A DNA stretch of 64,000 nt from Arthrobacter sp. 135MFCol5.1 (GTDB taxonomy: Bacteria; Actinomycetota; Actinomycetes; Actinomycetales; Micrococcaceae). The stretch covers positions 115,370-179,369 of the forward strand of contig NZ_KB895459.1 of NCBI RefSeq assembly GCF_000374865.1, given 5' to 3'. Both the position numbers and the translations under genes were made by a program. The notes beneath the pieces are model-generated. The model did no database searches and was not told the DNA's origin. It saw nothing but the letters and a program-made list of their open reading frames with translations. This document shows positions 34,700 through 43,242 of this stretch, piece by piece. Each line of letters starts with the position of its first letter. Position 1 is the stretch's first letter.

Positions 34700-35601
34700 C
34701 AGGCTGCCTTTCCGCTGATAGGTTGCGGGGCTTCATCGGGTGCGGTGCCATCGGGGAGGATCTTGGCGTGACCTGCCTGCTGGGCTTTGAGGACTTCGTC
34801 GTGAAGGAGCGCCCAGACCTTATGTCGGTGCTCCACGAACGCTGCCTCGGATCGGACGTCACGGTCACCGGTCCGGTCTCCGAGGTTGATCGGGACGAGT
34901 TCCTTGAGCCTGCCCGGGCGTGAGCTGAGCACGGCGACGCGCTGGCCCAGGTAGACCGCTTCATCGATGCCGTGGGTGATGAAGATGATGGTTTTCCCGG
35001 TGGTCCGCCAGATCCGCAGCAGTTCTTCCTGCAGCTGTTCGCGCGTCTGGGCGTCCAGGGCGGCGAACGGCTCGTCCATCAGCAGGACGTCCGGCTCGTA
35101 GGCGAGGCTTCTGGCGATGGCCACGCGCTGCTTCATTCCGCCGGAGAGTTCGTGCGGGTAACGGTCTTCAAAACCGGCCAGGCCCACGAGGTCAAGGTAC
35201 GCGCGGGCCTTCTCGGCGCGTTCCTTGCGGCTGAGCCGTTTGCCGTCCTTTCCTGGGCCTTCCAGACCGAAGGAGACGTTGGCCGCGGCCGTGCGCCAGG
35301 GAAACAGTGCGTATTGCTGGAAGACGACGGCCCGGTCCTTGCCTGGCCCCGTAACCTCTTTGCCGTCCAGCAGGACCTTTCCGGTGTCTGGCCGGGTCAG
35401 CCCGGCCAGGAGGTCCAGGAGCGTGGTTTTCCCGGACCCGCTGGGACCAACCAGGGTGAGGAATTCCCCGGCGGCCACATCGAGGGTGATCCCGTCCAGG
35501 GCTGTCAGGGTCGAACCGAACGGAGCGTCCTTGGTCGGCCTGACCGTGAAGGTTTTCCCGACGTTTTGCAGGCTGATTTTGGGTGCGGAACTCTGCGTCA
35601 T
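34699..35601 (-). CDS. SsuB-type ABC transporter ATP-binding protein
   Basis: 300 residues. Walker A GPSGSGKTT, Q-loop FQQYALFPWRTA, signature LSGGMKQRVAIARSL, Walker B DVLLMDEPFAALDAQT and H-loop ITHGI are all present. It belongs to the nitrate/sulfonate/taurine group. The ATG overlaps the binding-protein stop (ATGA). Confidence 0.94.
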   Translation of the reverse strand: MTQSSAPKISLQNVGKTFTVRPTKDAPFGSTLTALDGITLDVAAGEFLTLVGPSGSGKTTLLDLLAGLTRPDTGKVLLDGKEVTGPGKDRAVVFQQYALFPWRTAAANVSFGLEGPGKDGKRLSRKERAEKARAYLDLVGLAGFEDRYPHELSGGMKQRVAIARSLAYEPDVLLMDEPFAALDAQTREQLQEELLRIWRTTGKTIIFITHGIDEAVYLGQRVAVLSSRPGRLKELVPINLGDRTGDRDVRSEAAFVEHRHKVWALLHDEVLKAQQAGHAKILPDGTAPDEAPQPISGKAA

Positions 35602-36638
35602 GAGGAGGCCTTCAGCAATCCGTTGTATTCGTTGGTGTAGTACTTGGAGGGTGTGATGTCGCCGGTGACGATGCCGGTGTCCTTGAGCCAGTCGGACCAG
35701 CGGCTGAAGTCCTGGTCGGTGATCGCTCCCTTGTCCGGTACGCCGACGCTCTTCCAGTACTTCAACGTTGCGGTGCTTTCGTTACGCTGGCGCTTCTCGA
35801 TGATGCTGGTGAAGCGGGCAATGACCTCATCGCGGGGGGTGGTGCGTTCCCATTCGATGGCCTTGGCGACGCCGGTGGTGAAGATCTTGGTGGTTTCCGG
35901 GTTCTGCTGGATGAAGTCTTTCCGCAGGACGTATTGGCCTCCGGCGAACGTTCCGAACAGCTCGAAGTCGCTGAAGAGAGACCGGAGGCCACCCTTGGCG
36001 ACGGCATTGTCCTGCAGTACCCCACCCAGGACTCCAACGTCGACCTGGCCGCGGCGGATGGCTTCCTCGGTGTCGTTGGGGGGAACCACGACCAGCTGGA
36101 CCTGCTTGATCTCGTCTTGGCTCAGACCGTTCTTCTTTAGGTAGCTGTTTAGGACCGCGTCGGAGTGGGCGCCCAGGGTATTGACCGCCACCTTCTTGCC
36201 GATCAGGTCCCGTGGCGTGCGGATCGGGCTGTCGTCCTTGACGTAGAAACCGTTGAAGGTCTTCTCGTCCTCCCCGTAGTAGTTGATGACGGCAGTGACC
36301 GGGGCGCCCGCCTCGATGAGCTTGACGACGGCGCCGGAGAAAGCACCGCCGAAATCGGTGGCACCGGTGGCCGCCGATTGGATGCTGGCCGGCCCGCTGA
36401 TGGTGTTACCCACCCAGTTCAGCTTCACGTTCCCCAGGTAACCGAGATCCTCAGCAAGCTCGGGAAGGCTGACACTGTTTGCTGACCCTTCATAACGCAG
36501 CTCCGTCACCTCAGGCGCTCCGGAACCGGCCTGGGCGGTCGCCGGGCCCCCACAGCCGGACACCCCCAAGGAGACGGACATGGCCGCGGCCACACCGAGG
36601 ACGGAGAAGGTTCTTCGGGAGATATGCGGGTTTTTCAT
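35598..36638 (-). CDS. SsuA-type organosulfur-binding lipoprotein
   Basis: About 346 residues: twin-arginine-like RRTF and a hydrophobic stretch, then lipobox VSGC, so it is exported and lipid-anchored. The mature part has NVKLNWVGNTISGPASIQSAATGATDFGGAFSGAVVKLIEAGAPV, as in sulfonate/aliphatic-sulfur binding proteins. Start ATG 36638; the frame stays open to 36749 but that part looks like leader sequence. No good ribosome site is visible. First gene of the operon. Confidence 0.9.
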   Translation of the reverse strand: MKNPHISRRTFSVLGVAAAMSVSLGVSGCGGPATAQAGSGAPEVTELRYEGSANSVSLPELAEDLGYLGNVKLNWVGNTISGPASIQSAATGATDFGGAFSGAVVKLIEAGAPVTAVINYYGEDEKTFNGFYVKDDSPIRTPRDLIGKKVAVNTLGAHSDAVLNSYLKKNGLSQDEIKQVQLVVVPPNDTEEAIRRGQVDVGVLGGVLQDNAVAKGGLRSLFSDFELFGTFAGGQYVLRKDFIQQNPETTKIFTTGVAKAIEWERTTPRDEVIARFTSIIEKRQRNESTATLKYWKSVGVPDKGAITDQDFSRWSDWLKDTGIVTGDITPSKYYTNEYNGLLKASS

Positions 36639-37521
36639 GAGGGACTTTCTGGGCTTCGATGTGGATTCTGAGTGGCCGGCGCTACGTCCGGCCCGGCTGT
36701 GTCCACCATGAGAGCAGAGAAGAAACCAGTGCAGAAGGGCGGCGTTCATGCTGGGAAACCGCGAGTAACGGCCAGCTCATGCGGCGTCGCAGGGAGCAAA
36801 ACAGACGCACAACGACATGCTGCGGAAAGTAGCGAAATTCAAGGCAAGGCAGGGCCATGCAACGACACCTACCCGCCGGTACACCGTCTCGGGGCGTCAT
36901 CCTTCGCCCTCAAACAACGCGCGTGCCTTTCAAAGTTGGCGGCTTCTCGAGGAGTTCGTGAAGCCGCGGCCGGTCAAGTTTCGATCGGCGAGCATTTCGG
37001 CCGGTGGCTGTGACCACTCGCAGGGAAAAAGATTTCTTCATAAGTCGGGCTTTGTTACCCGGTCACTCCACGCGCAACCTGCTCCGGCAGAAGCACTCTC
37101 AAGGAATGACTCCGGACGGGTGCCCGTGTCAGCGGAGCGACACAAGCACCAGAACCACGGGAACAAAGCTGATGCACACCGCGCATCCGGCAGTCCGGTC
37201 CCGCAAATCGGTTGCACACCCGGCTGACGTTTATGCGGTGGGGTGTGGATCAGTTCCGCTGCCCACAGCCGGGGACAATTCTGAGGGGTTACCCACCGCT
37301 ACTGCTGCAAAAGGGAGCTACCCCACCGGCTCCTAAATCCAGCCGTGGATAACCCGGATTGACCCCAACCATGGACTGCTCAGACCTACGTATGTCCCTT
37401 TATGCTGCCTAGCCCAATTTGGGGTCCAAAAGCTTCATAAAGCGGCCAAGAGTCCTTGACGGCTTCCCGGCAACTCCTAACCCGAAAATCCGAATAGCTG
37501 ATGGACTGCTAGCCTTAATTC
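36639..37521. other. Long region without a recognised gene between the organosulfur operon and lsr2
   Basis: This 883-bp stretch has several short frames in all directions but none with convincing codon usage or family match. It must hold the organosulfur promoter and the lsr2 promoter. CGTGGATAA at 37344-37352 is a close DnaA-box-like 9-mer (reverse TTATCCACG) and TGTGGATCA near 37244 is a weaker one; two boxes alone are not an origin. Confidence 0.4.
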
Positions 37522-37851
37522 ATGGCAAAAAAGACAGTCGTGCTGCTGGAAGATGATATCGACGGCTCCGAAGCGACCGAAACCTTATCTTTCGCCCTCG
37601 ACGGCAGTGAATACGAAATTGACCTCAATGGGGGCCACGCCAACGAACTGCGTGACGCCTTGGCCCGCTTTACCAAGGCCGGACGCAAAGTATCCGGCGG
37701 ACGCGGCCGCGCCGCAGCCCGTACTAAGTCTTCGCAGGGGGGACCGGACGCCAAAGCGGTACGGATGTGGGCCGCTGAAAATGGCATCAACGTCAACACG
37801 CGTGGTCGCATCCAAGCGGAAGTCATGGAGAAGTACGAAGCCGCTCACTAG
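37522..37851 (+). CDS. lsr2: Lsr2-family nucleoid-associated protein
   Basis: A 109-residue Lsr2. The N-terminal dimerisation domain (MAKKTVVLLEDDIDGSEATETLSFAL) precedes a basic linker (SGGRGRAAAR) and a C-terminal DNA-binding domain with the AT-hook-like RGR at residues 94-96 (INVNTRGRIQAEVMEKY). It bridges AT-rich DNA and silences acquired genes, like H-NS. A copy beside a conjugation operon suggests a plasmid-borne silencer; it points towards the DUF4913 end of the operon and is followed by a strong terminator. Confidence 0.96.
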   Translation: MAKKTVVLLEDDIDGSEATETLSFALDGSEYEIDLNGGHANELRDALARFTKAGRKVSGGRGRAAARTKSSQGGPDAKAVRMWAAENGINVNTRGRIQAEVMEKYEAAH

Positions 37852-37867
37852 AACCGCAATATTCAAG

Positions 37868-37908
37868 AATCAGGGCTGGGACATTAAGGTGTTCCAGCCC
37901 TGATTTTT
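37868..37908 (+). terminator. Rho-independent terminator after lsr2
   Basis: A 12-bp perfect stem (37868-37879 with 37894-37905), extendable by four more pairs including a G-U, with loop TTAAGG, then a T-rich tail. Lies 17 bp after the lsr2 stop. Confidence 0.93.
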
Positions 37909-37941
37909 ATTTGCATCCATGTCATCCTGCCGGTATCCCGG

Positions 37942-38382
37942 TCAACCAGGAATAGTCCGTACATCCGGGAACCATCCGGCCGGGGCCTTTTTGGGCTCCA
38001 AGTGTTCGGGGTCGCGGTGTTTTTGCATGTCGCATTTGTAAAACGGGCCGCGCGGGTCGAGGAGAACGCTCATGTGGTGGTCAGCGTGGTCCTTGAACCA
38101 GACGCTGATGCCGGTGGCACCATCGAGTCTGAGGTGTTCCCAGGCACGCCACAGTGCTTCCACCCGGGAGACAGCTTCCGGGTGGAAATACCATTCGATG
38201 CACCACTTCGCTGCCCGACCGTCGACATCGCGGACGTAGGTGGGCAACAGCTGCTCGTGCAGGAACTCTTCGGCAGAGCCGTAGACCAGCTCCGGCGGCT
38301 TCTGCTGTTCACTCCCATCAGCACAAGCCTCCCGTGCGTCCGGGCCGGGAGTTTCGCCGAAGCGCCCGATGTCTATCGTCAT
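37942..38382 (-). CDS. DUF4913-family protein
   Basis: A 146-residue protein matching DUF4913: YVRDVDGRAAKWCIEWYFHPEAVSRVEALWRAWEHLRL, then ISVWFKDHADHHMSVLLDPRGPF and a terminal HRDPEHL. The family is found only near conjugation genes of actinobacteria; its role is unknown. Start ATG 38382 with GGGGAG six bases upstream; it overlaps the end of the VirD4-like gene. Confidence 0.9.
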   Translation of the reverse strand: MTIDIGRFGETPGPDAREACADGSEQQKPPELVYGSAEEFLHEQLLPTYVRDVDGRAAKWCIEWYFHPEAVSRVEALWRAWEHLRLDGATGISVWFKDHADHHMSVLLDPRGPFYKCDMQKHRDPEHLEPKKAPAGWFPDVRTIPG

Positions 38383-38393
38383 GCCGTACTCCC

Positions 38394-40163
38394 CTACCCG
38401 GTCACCCATGGATTTGCGCCCGGCGCCCCTGCCACCGGAACTGGTTCGTCCTCCGGCTGCGGGCTGTACTTTTTGATGGATGCTTCCACCGCGTCCTTGT
38501 GGGGACCTGTGTACCAAGGCATCGTTCGGACCAGCGTGGCGGGTGCGCCGGAGGCGAGGACGACGGCGCGGCCGCGGTCGAGTTCGGCGAGGTTGGAGAC
38601 GTCGAAGATGCGCTCCTTGGACTCCTGGCGGGAGCGGCTGGAGCCGGTTTTACCTGATGAGACGGAGACGTTGATGTAGCTGTAGTCCCCGATCAGGTCC
38701 GAGAGGGCGCGGAGGAAGCCTTCTTCGGCGACACCGCCGCCGTAGACCTTGACGTTAGCGGCGGACCAGATTTTCCGCATATTGGCCTCGCCCCAGAGTT
38801 CGACGCCCTGGGACCAGGACTGCAGGATGCCCAGGACGATCAGGCCCTTGGAGCCGTAGTGGCTGAACTGATCGGGTAGGCCGGCCCAGCGGACGACGTT
38901 GGCCAGCTCGTCCAGGGCGAACAGGGCCGGCTTGGGAAGGCGGCCGCCGCTGCGCTCGGCCCGTTCTTCCATGGCTTCGGCGATCGCCACGGTCAGTGCC
39001 GTGGTGAGCGGGGCGGCTGAGCCTGCCCCTTCCTTCGAGAGGATGTAGATGGTCTCCTGGGACGCGGCGAAGGCGTGCGGGTTGAACTGCCGACGCCCAT
39101 CGCTGGCCACGCTCGCGCCGCCGGCTGGGGCTACCCAGCGGAGCGTGTTGCGGCTCTTGAGGCACTGGATCATCTTCTCGGCGGTGCCGAAGATACCGTC
39201 ACGCTGCTTGTCGGCCAGCTTCAGCGTGGACTCCAGGCCCTTGTACTGCAGCACGTAGTCATGGTCCCGGAGGATTTCGATGGGTTCCTGGCTGACCTGC
39301 TCCGTCACCCACAGGTAGACCTGTGTGATCGGCAGGCCACCGAGCGCGGCAGCGAGGAAGTACGAGGAGAGGATGTCTTCGGCTTTGGGGTCGAAGTAGG
39401 CATCCGGCTTGGACCCCGGAACCCGTGAACCGACAGCGAAGTGCTGGGTGAGCTTGTACGCCTTCTCTTCATCGGTGACGTAGGACAGGGGGTTCCACCA
39501 CCAGTCCGGTTCTTCCTGGGCGATCTTCTGCGGATCGAACACCCACACCGGGGCCACGTTCTCGCGGACGCCGCGGGTGCCGTCCACCACGTCACGCTTG
39601 TTCGACGTCGAGACCACCGCGCCGGGAGCGTCCAGGATTGCGGGCATCACCCGGGACGTGGATTTACCCGTTCGGGGGCCCCAGATGTCGAGGCTGAGGT
39701 CTTCCCAGGACTGGACGAATTTCTGGCCGGTGGAAACCACCTTGCCGACGACGATGCCAGGGTTGTCCTTGATCCCCAACCGTTCGGCCTTGGCCTGCGC
39801 TCCCTTCTCGGAGAACGCCGCGAGGGACTTGCCCCGGCCCAGGTAGCGGGCAGCCTTGTCCACCCGGGCACGCTTGGACGCACCCTGCCGCCACGCCACC
39901 AGCACGACAACCGCCAGTGCCAGGACCAGGCCCGCCATGACGCAGACGACGACTGTGGACTGGGCCGGCCAAGGCACCTTTCCCTTGATGAGCCCGGCGA
40001 TCAGGTCAATGGGGTGCGCCGGCGGGGCGTCGATTCCTGCCATCCACGAGCCGATGTGTGCGGCGGCGTACGTGCCGCCACCGAAGACGACGATAAAGCC
40101 GATGGCCAACCAGACGAGGATGGCGTCCCCGAGGCCCATGCCTTTGCGGTTCGGTGCGCTCAC
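38394..40163 (-). CDS. VirD4/TraG-type conjugative coupling ATPase
   Basis: A 589-residue type IV coupling protein. Two N-terminal membrane segments (about 13-32 and 70-92) anchor it; Walker A GPRTGKST is at 162-169 and Walker B ALFALDELANV at about 408-418. ETIYILSKEGAGSAAP and QSWSQGVELWG fit the TraG/TraD AAA domain. It would bring the DNA substrate to the secretion channel. The start overlaps the end of the VirB4-like gene by four bases. Confidence 0.94.
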   Translation of the reverse strand: MSAPNRKGMGLGDAILVWLAIGFIVVFGGGTYAAAHIGSWMAGIDAPPAHPIDLIAGLIKGKVPWPAQSTVVVCVMAGLVLALAVVVLVAWRQGASKRARVDKAARYLGRGKSLAAFSEKGAQAKAERLGIKDNPGIVVGKVVSTGQKFVQSWEDLSLDIWGPRTGKSTSRVMPAILDAPGAVVSTSNKRDVVDGTRGVRENVAPVWVFDPQKIAQEEPDWWWNPLSYVTDEEKAYKLTQHFAVGSRVPGSKPDAYFDPKAEDILSSYFLAAALGGLPITQVYLWVTEQVSQEPIEILRDHDYVLQYKGLESTLKLADKQRDGIFGTAEKMIQCLKSRNTLRWVAPAGGASVASDGRRQFNPHAFAASQETIYILSKEGAGSAAPLTTALTVAIAEAMEERAERSGGRLPKPALFALDELANVVRWAGLPDQFSHYGSKGLIVLGILQSWSQGVELWGEANMRKIWSAANVKVYGGGVAEEGFLRALSDLIGDYSYINVSVSSGKTGSSRSRQESKERIFDVSNLAELDRGRAVVLASGAPATLVRTMPWYTGPHKDAVEASIKKYSPQPEDEPVPVAGAPGANPWVTG

Positions 40164-41734
40164 AGCGGGCCTCCTTCAATCGGCAGGATAGGTGCGGCAG
40201 GGTCAAGGAGCGGTTCCGCGGATCCGTGCCATTTCCCGTCGGTGTCGTTGACCCCGTCGGGTCCGTGCTCCACAGAGGTCAAACCCACCTGGACCGGGAT
40301 CCCGGGACGGCCGCCGACCTTAATGAGGAACTTCCCACGCCCTGGCGGTTCGACGTCCACACCGCGGGAGTCCCACGCGGGCGGGTCCTGCCAGGAAATG
40401 AGCTTCTGCTGTTCCTGCCGGGACAGCGGTATCGCCGAGGTCAGCAGCGGCATCTCAGAGGCGGGAAGGCCACCACAGATGACCATGCCGGAACGTTCGA
40501 CGAAGCCGCGGGCCTTCATCCGGTCCTCTTCTGCAGGCAGTGCCAGCAGGTCGGACATGGTGTGCGAGATCATGATCTGCCCCACGCCCACGGACCGGTT
40601 GAGGCGGGTGAGGGCGTCCACGCGGTCGACCATGCCCTTGCCGGCGCGCAGGGCCCGCCACAGCTCATCCAGGACGACGAAGTAGTTCCTGCGCGGCTCC
40701 AGGCCTGCGTCGGCGAGGGCGTTGGCGACGTTCACGGTGCCGAAGCCGTAGGACCAGCAGGCCAGCAGCACGGCGGCCTGCAGGTCGGTTTCGGTCTCAT
40801 CGATGCTGGAGACATCGAAGACCACGGCGCGGTCCCGTTTGATCGGGTTGGTGGTCTGGCGGGAGAAGATTTCGCCGAGCTTCCCGCCCCCGGTCAGGCC
40901 CAGCAATGTGGCTTCCAGCGCCCGGGTTTCCTGCAGGTAGATGTTCATGTCGCCGCGGTCCAGCGCGACCTGGCGCAGCTCATCCGGCGCGGAGACGATC
41001 ACGTCCAGCAAGTCTCTCAGGACAGGGACGCCCTCGAATCGTTCATCCAGGACCCGCAGGGCACGGTCCAGGATGGTCTGCTCCTGGTCGGTGGGCGGGT
41101 TGTTCCGGCTGATGGTGATGAGGGAGACGACAATGGTCAGGCGCCGGCCGTGGGCGTCGGCGCGCACCCGTGCGGCGTCTTCGTGGTGCCCGCTGTCTTC
41201 CAGCAGCTGGGCTGCCTCGACGGCCTGCCCGGGATCGAGAATGTTCATGTAGCCGACGCCGCGGCCGAGCTTGATGACCTGCCCGCCGAGGGCTTTCACG
41301 GCTTTGACGTGCTCGCCTTTGAGGTCGCCAAGGATCAGCGGGTGAACGCCCTGCGCGGAAAGGCCGATGAACATCCGGCGCACCACCGTGGACTTGCCAA
41401 GGCCGGGTTTGCCGAGGACGAACGCGGACGGGTTGGAAATCAGCCGTGCGCGCTGGAACCAACTGATCGGGTCACAGCACACCGTTGCCTGGGTTTCCTC
41501 ATGCCGGCCGAGCGGGACACCGATCATGGGCGACGAGGCACCGGAGGAGAACGGCCACAGCCCGCAGACCTGGACGGTCGTTCCCCGGTACTCGCGGACG
41601 GACGGGAGCAGCTGGGCCATGCCGCCGCCCCGCCCGGTCCAACCCCGCGAGCCCGGCCCTACTTCCTTTGCCGGGGCTTTTGCTGTCTTTACTGTCTTTG
41701 CCTTCCTTGCTGCCAAAAGCTTCATCCGGGCCAT
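40160..41734 (-). CDS. VirB4-like conjugation ATPase
   Basis: A 524-residue ATPase. Walker A GKPGLGKS is at residues 108-115, and Walker B (YFVVLDELWRAL) is about 320 residues later. MISHTMSDLLALPAEED and the RSGMVICGG segment are shared with VirB4/TrbE-type engines, which power substrate passage and pilus assembly. The N-terminus is Lys/Ala-rich. It is shorter than classic VirB4 because the N-terminal part is in the separate SCO6880 gene upstream; the two ORFs overlap by one base. Confidence 0.9.
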   Translation of the reverse strand: MARMKLLAARKAKTVKTAKAPAKEVGPGSRGWTGRGGGMAQLLPSVREYRGTTVQVCGLWPFSSGASSPMIGVPLGRHEETQATVCCDPISWFQRARLISNPSAFVLGKPGLGKSTVVRRMFIGLSAQGVHPLILGDLKGEHVKAVKALGGQVIKLGRGVGYMNILDPGQAVEAAQLLEDSGHHEDAARVRADAHGRRLTIVVSLITISRNNPPTDQEQTILDRALRVLDERFEGVPVLRDLLDVIVSAPDELRQVALDRGDMNIYLQETRALEATLLGLTGGGKLGEIFSRQTTNPIKRDRAVVFDVSSIDETETDLQAAVLLACWSYGFGTVNVANALADAGLEPRRNYFVVLDELWRALRAGKGMVDRVDALTRLNRSVGVGQIMISHTMSDLLALPAEEDRMKARGFVERSGMVICGGLPASEMPLLTSAIPLSRQEQQKLISWQDPPAWDSRGVDVEPPGRGKFLIKVGGRPGIPVQVGLTSVEHGPDGVNDTDGKWHGSAEPLLDPAAPILPIEGGPL

Positions 41735-43242
41735 TAGAGGGCGTCCCTTACCTCGGTGGGCACCATGCTGTGCTTGGGCAACACCAGCCCCAACGGTAGG
41801 GAGGCTGCGAACGCGGTGTCCTGGGAGCCGTAGGCGCGGCGCAGCAGCACCCGGGCGGTACCGGAGGTCTGCTCGATGGCGGCAACGGCGTCCGGAAGGC
41901 GTTCCTTGTCGGTCACCGTGGCAGTGACGACCATCCCGAAGTTCACCAGGCCTGCACCTTGGGCTTCTTCCTGGGCAGTCTGCGCAGCAGAGCGGGCATC
42001 CACCAGTGCCCGGGCCGAAGGGCGGTTGCCGGAGGTGATGCGGACGTTGGCGTTGTTCTGGTCCCGCTCAACCACGGCGGCGGCGCGGGCGGAGTCCATC
42101 GGGCGGTACAGCAGGGAGACGCGCTTGCGGTCAATGTCACCGTGCGGGGCGAGCAGGCGGGACAGGACGGAGGAGTTCACCGAACCGCGGGGCGCCCCGG
42201 TCATGGTCCAGGAGGCCGAGAACGCCGAATCGTGGCGGTAGTCGTCCCAGCTTGCCTGCGTCGCGGTCGGGCCGACCTCGGCCCAGGTCAGGGACACCGG
42301 GGTGCCGGCCGCGTGGGCTTCGTCGATGATCAACGCTGCGGGCGGGTCGTAGGCGATCCGTACGACCTCGCAGAGTTCCTGCGCTGACATGGGCCGGGCG
42401 ATCCCTGCCCCGGTGGACTGCAGGCGTGCCGACAACCCGGGGATCCGGGAGGCCAAGTCGCGGGCGACGTCCTCCGGTGCGCGCTTTTTCGACCCTGCCC
42501 GCAGGGAGGCATTGAAGGTCAGGGACACCCAGGCGCGGACCGTAGCCGAGCCTTCCGGGTAGGTCTCGACGACCTCATGCAGCATGTCCCTGGCGAACTG
42601 CGGAGCCTTCGGGTCGATGTTCATCATGACCTCATTCCGCAGCCGGTACCCGGAGTCCGGGGCGGTCTCAACGGTCACGGCAGCGGCATCCAGGCCGGCC
42701 TCGTCGGCGAGCCCGGCGAGCCAGCCGCCCCAGTTGGCGACCCAGGCATCGACCTGCTCGGGGTCCACCAAGGAAGCGCCATCGGGTTCGGTGGAGAAGA
42801 TCACGGTGAAGTGGCTGGTGGCCGGGACGTGCAGCATGGCAAAGGGGCGCTTGTAGGAGTCGGTGAACTCGTACAGCGTGGACTTCGCCGCCAGCCCCGG
42901 CAGCTGGTACATGCCCCATTCGGTCACACCAAGAGGGCCCGAACGGTACAGGTTGGTACCGGAGGACTTCGCGACCTTGAACGCCATGCGGACCCCCACA
43001 CGATCCACTACGGACTGGCCGTGCTTGTCCTTCACGGTCAGCAGAAGCGCGCAGGCGCCGGCGACGGCAAGGACGCCCAGGCCAACGAACAAGCCCCAGA
43101 TGGCGAAGCTGACAATGCCCAGCAGGAGTCCGACCATGACAATGCCGGTGCCGATAGCGCCGAGGTTGCCCAGCCCGGCTGAGCGCGGAACGCGCCAGTT
43201 GCCGTAGGACGGTTCCTTGTATTCGGTGTTAATTGCTGCCAC
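41734..43242 (-). CDS. SCO6880-family conjugation protein
   Basis: A 502-residue protein with two membrane segments near the N-terminus (about 25-70) and a large soluble domain, including DSYKRPFAMLHVPATSHFTVIFST and WASWDDYRHDSAF-like regions. It matches the actinobacterial SCO6880 family that corresponds to PrgI plus the N-terminal part of VirB4. GTG start at 43242, overlapping the TrbL-like gene by 14 bases. Probably forms the membrane base that docks the ATPase. Confidence 0.9.
   Translation of the reverse strand: MAAINTEYKEPSYGNWRVPRSAGLGNLGAIGTGIVMVGLLLGIVSFAIWGLFVGLGVLAVAGACALLLTVKDKHGQSVVDRVGVRMAFKVAKSSGTNLYRSGPLGVTEWGMYQLPGLAAKSTLYEFTDSYKRPFAMLHVPATSHFTVIFSTEPDGASLVDPEQVDAWVANWGGWLAGLADEAGLDAAAVTVETAPDSGYRLRNEVMMNIDPKAPQFARDMLHEVVETYPEGSATVRAWVSLTFNASLRAGSKKRAPEDVARDLASRIPGLSARLQSTGAGIARPMSAQELCEVVRIAYDPPAALIIDEAHAAGTPVSLTWAEVGPTATQASWDDYRHDSAFSASWTMTGAPRGSVNSSVLSRLLAPHGDIDRKRVSLLYRPMDSARAAAVVERDQNNANVRITSGNRPSARALVDARSAAQTAQEEAQGAGLVNFGMVVTATVTDKERLPDAVAAIEQTSGTARVLLRRAYGSQDTAFAASLPLGLVLPKHSMVPTEVRDAL

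Noticed and set aside
36639..36749. N-terminal extension of the organosulfur-binding lipoprotein or a leader peptide
   Set aside because: The extension precedes a complete signal peptide and lacks the poly-Cys pattern of known cysteine leaders; not supported.
37244..37352. DnaA-box-like words as a replication origin
   Set aside because: Only two weak matches, no AT-rich unwinding region and no replication gene adjacent.
39441..41737. Two long plus-strand frames opposite the conjugation ATPases
   Set aside because: Shadows of the VirD4-like and VirB4-like genes, which have intact Walker motifs.
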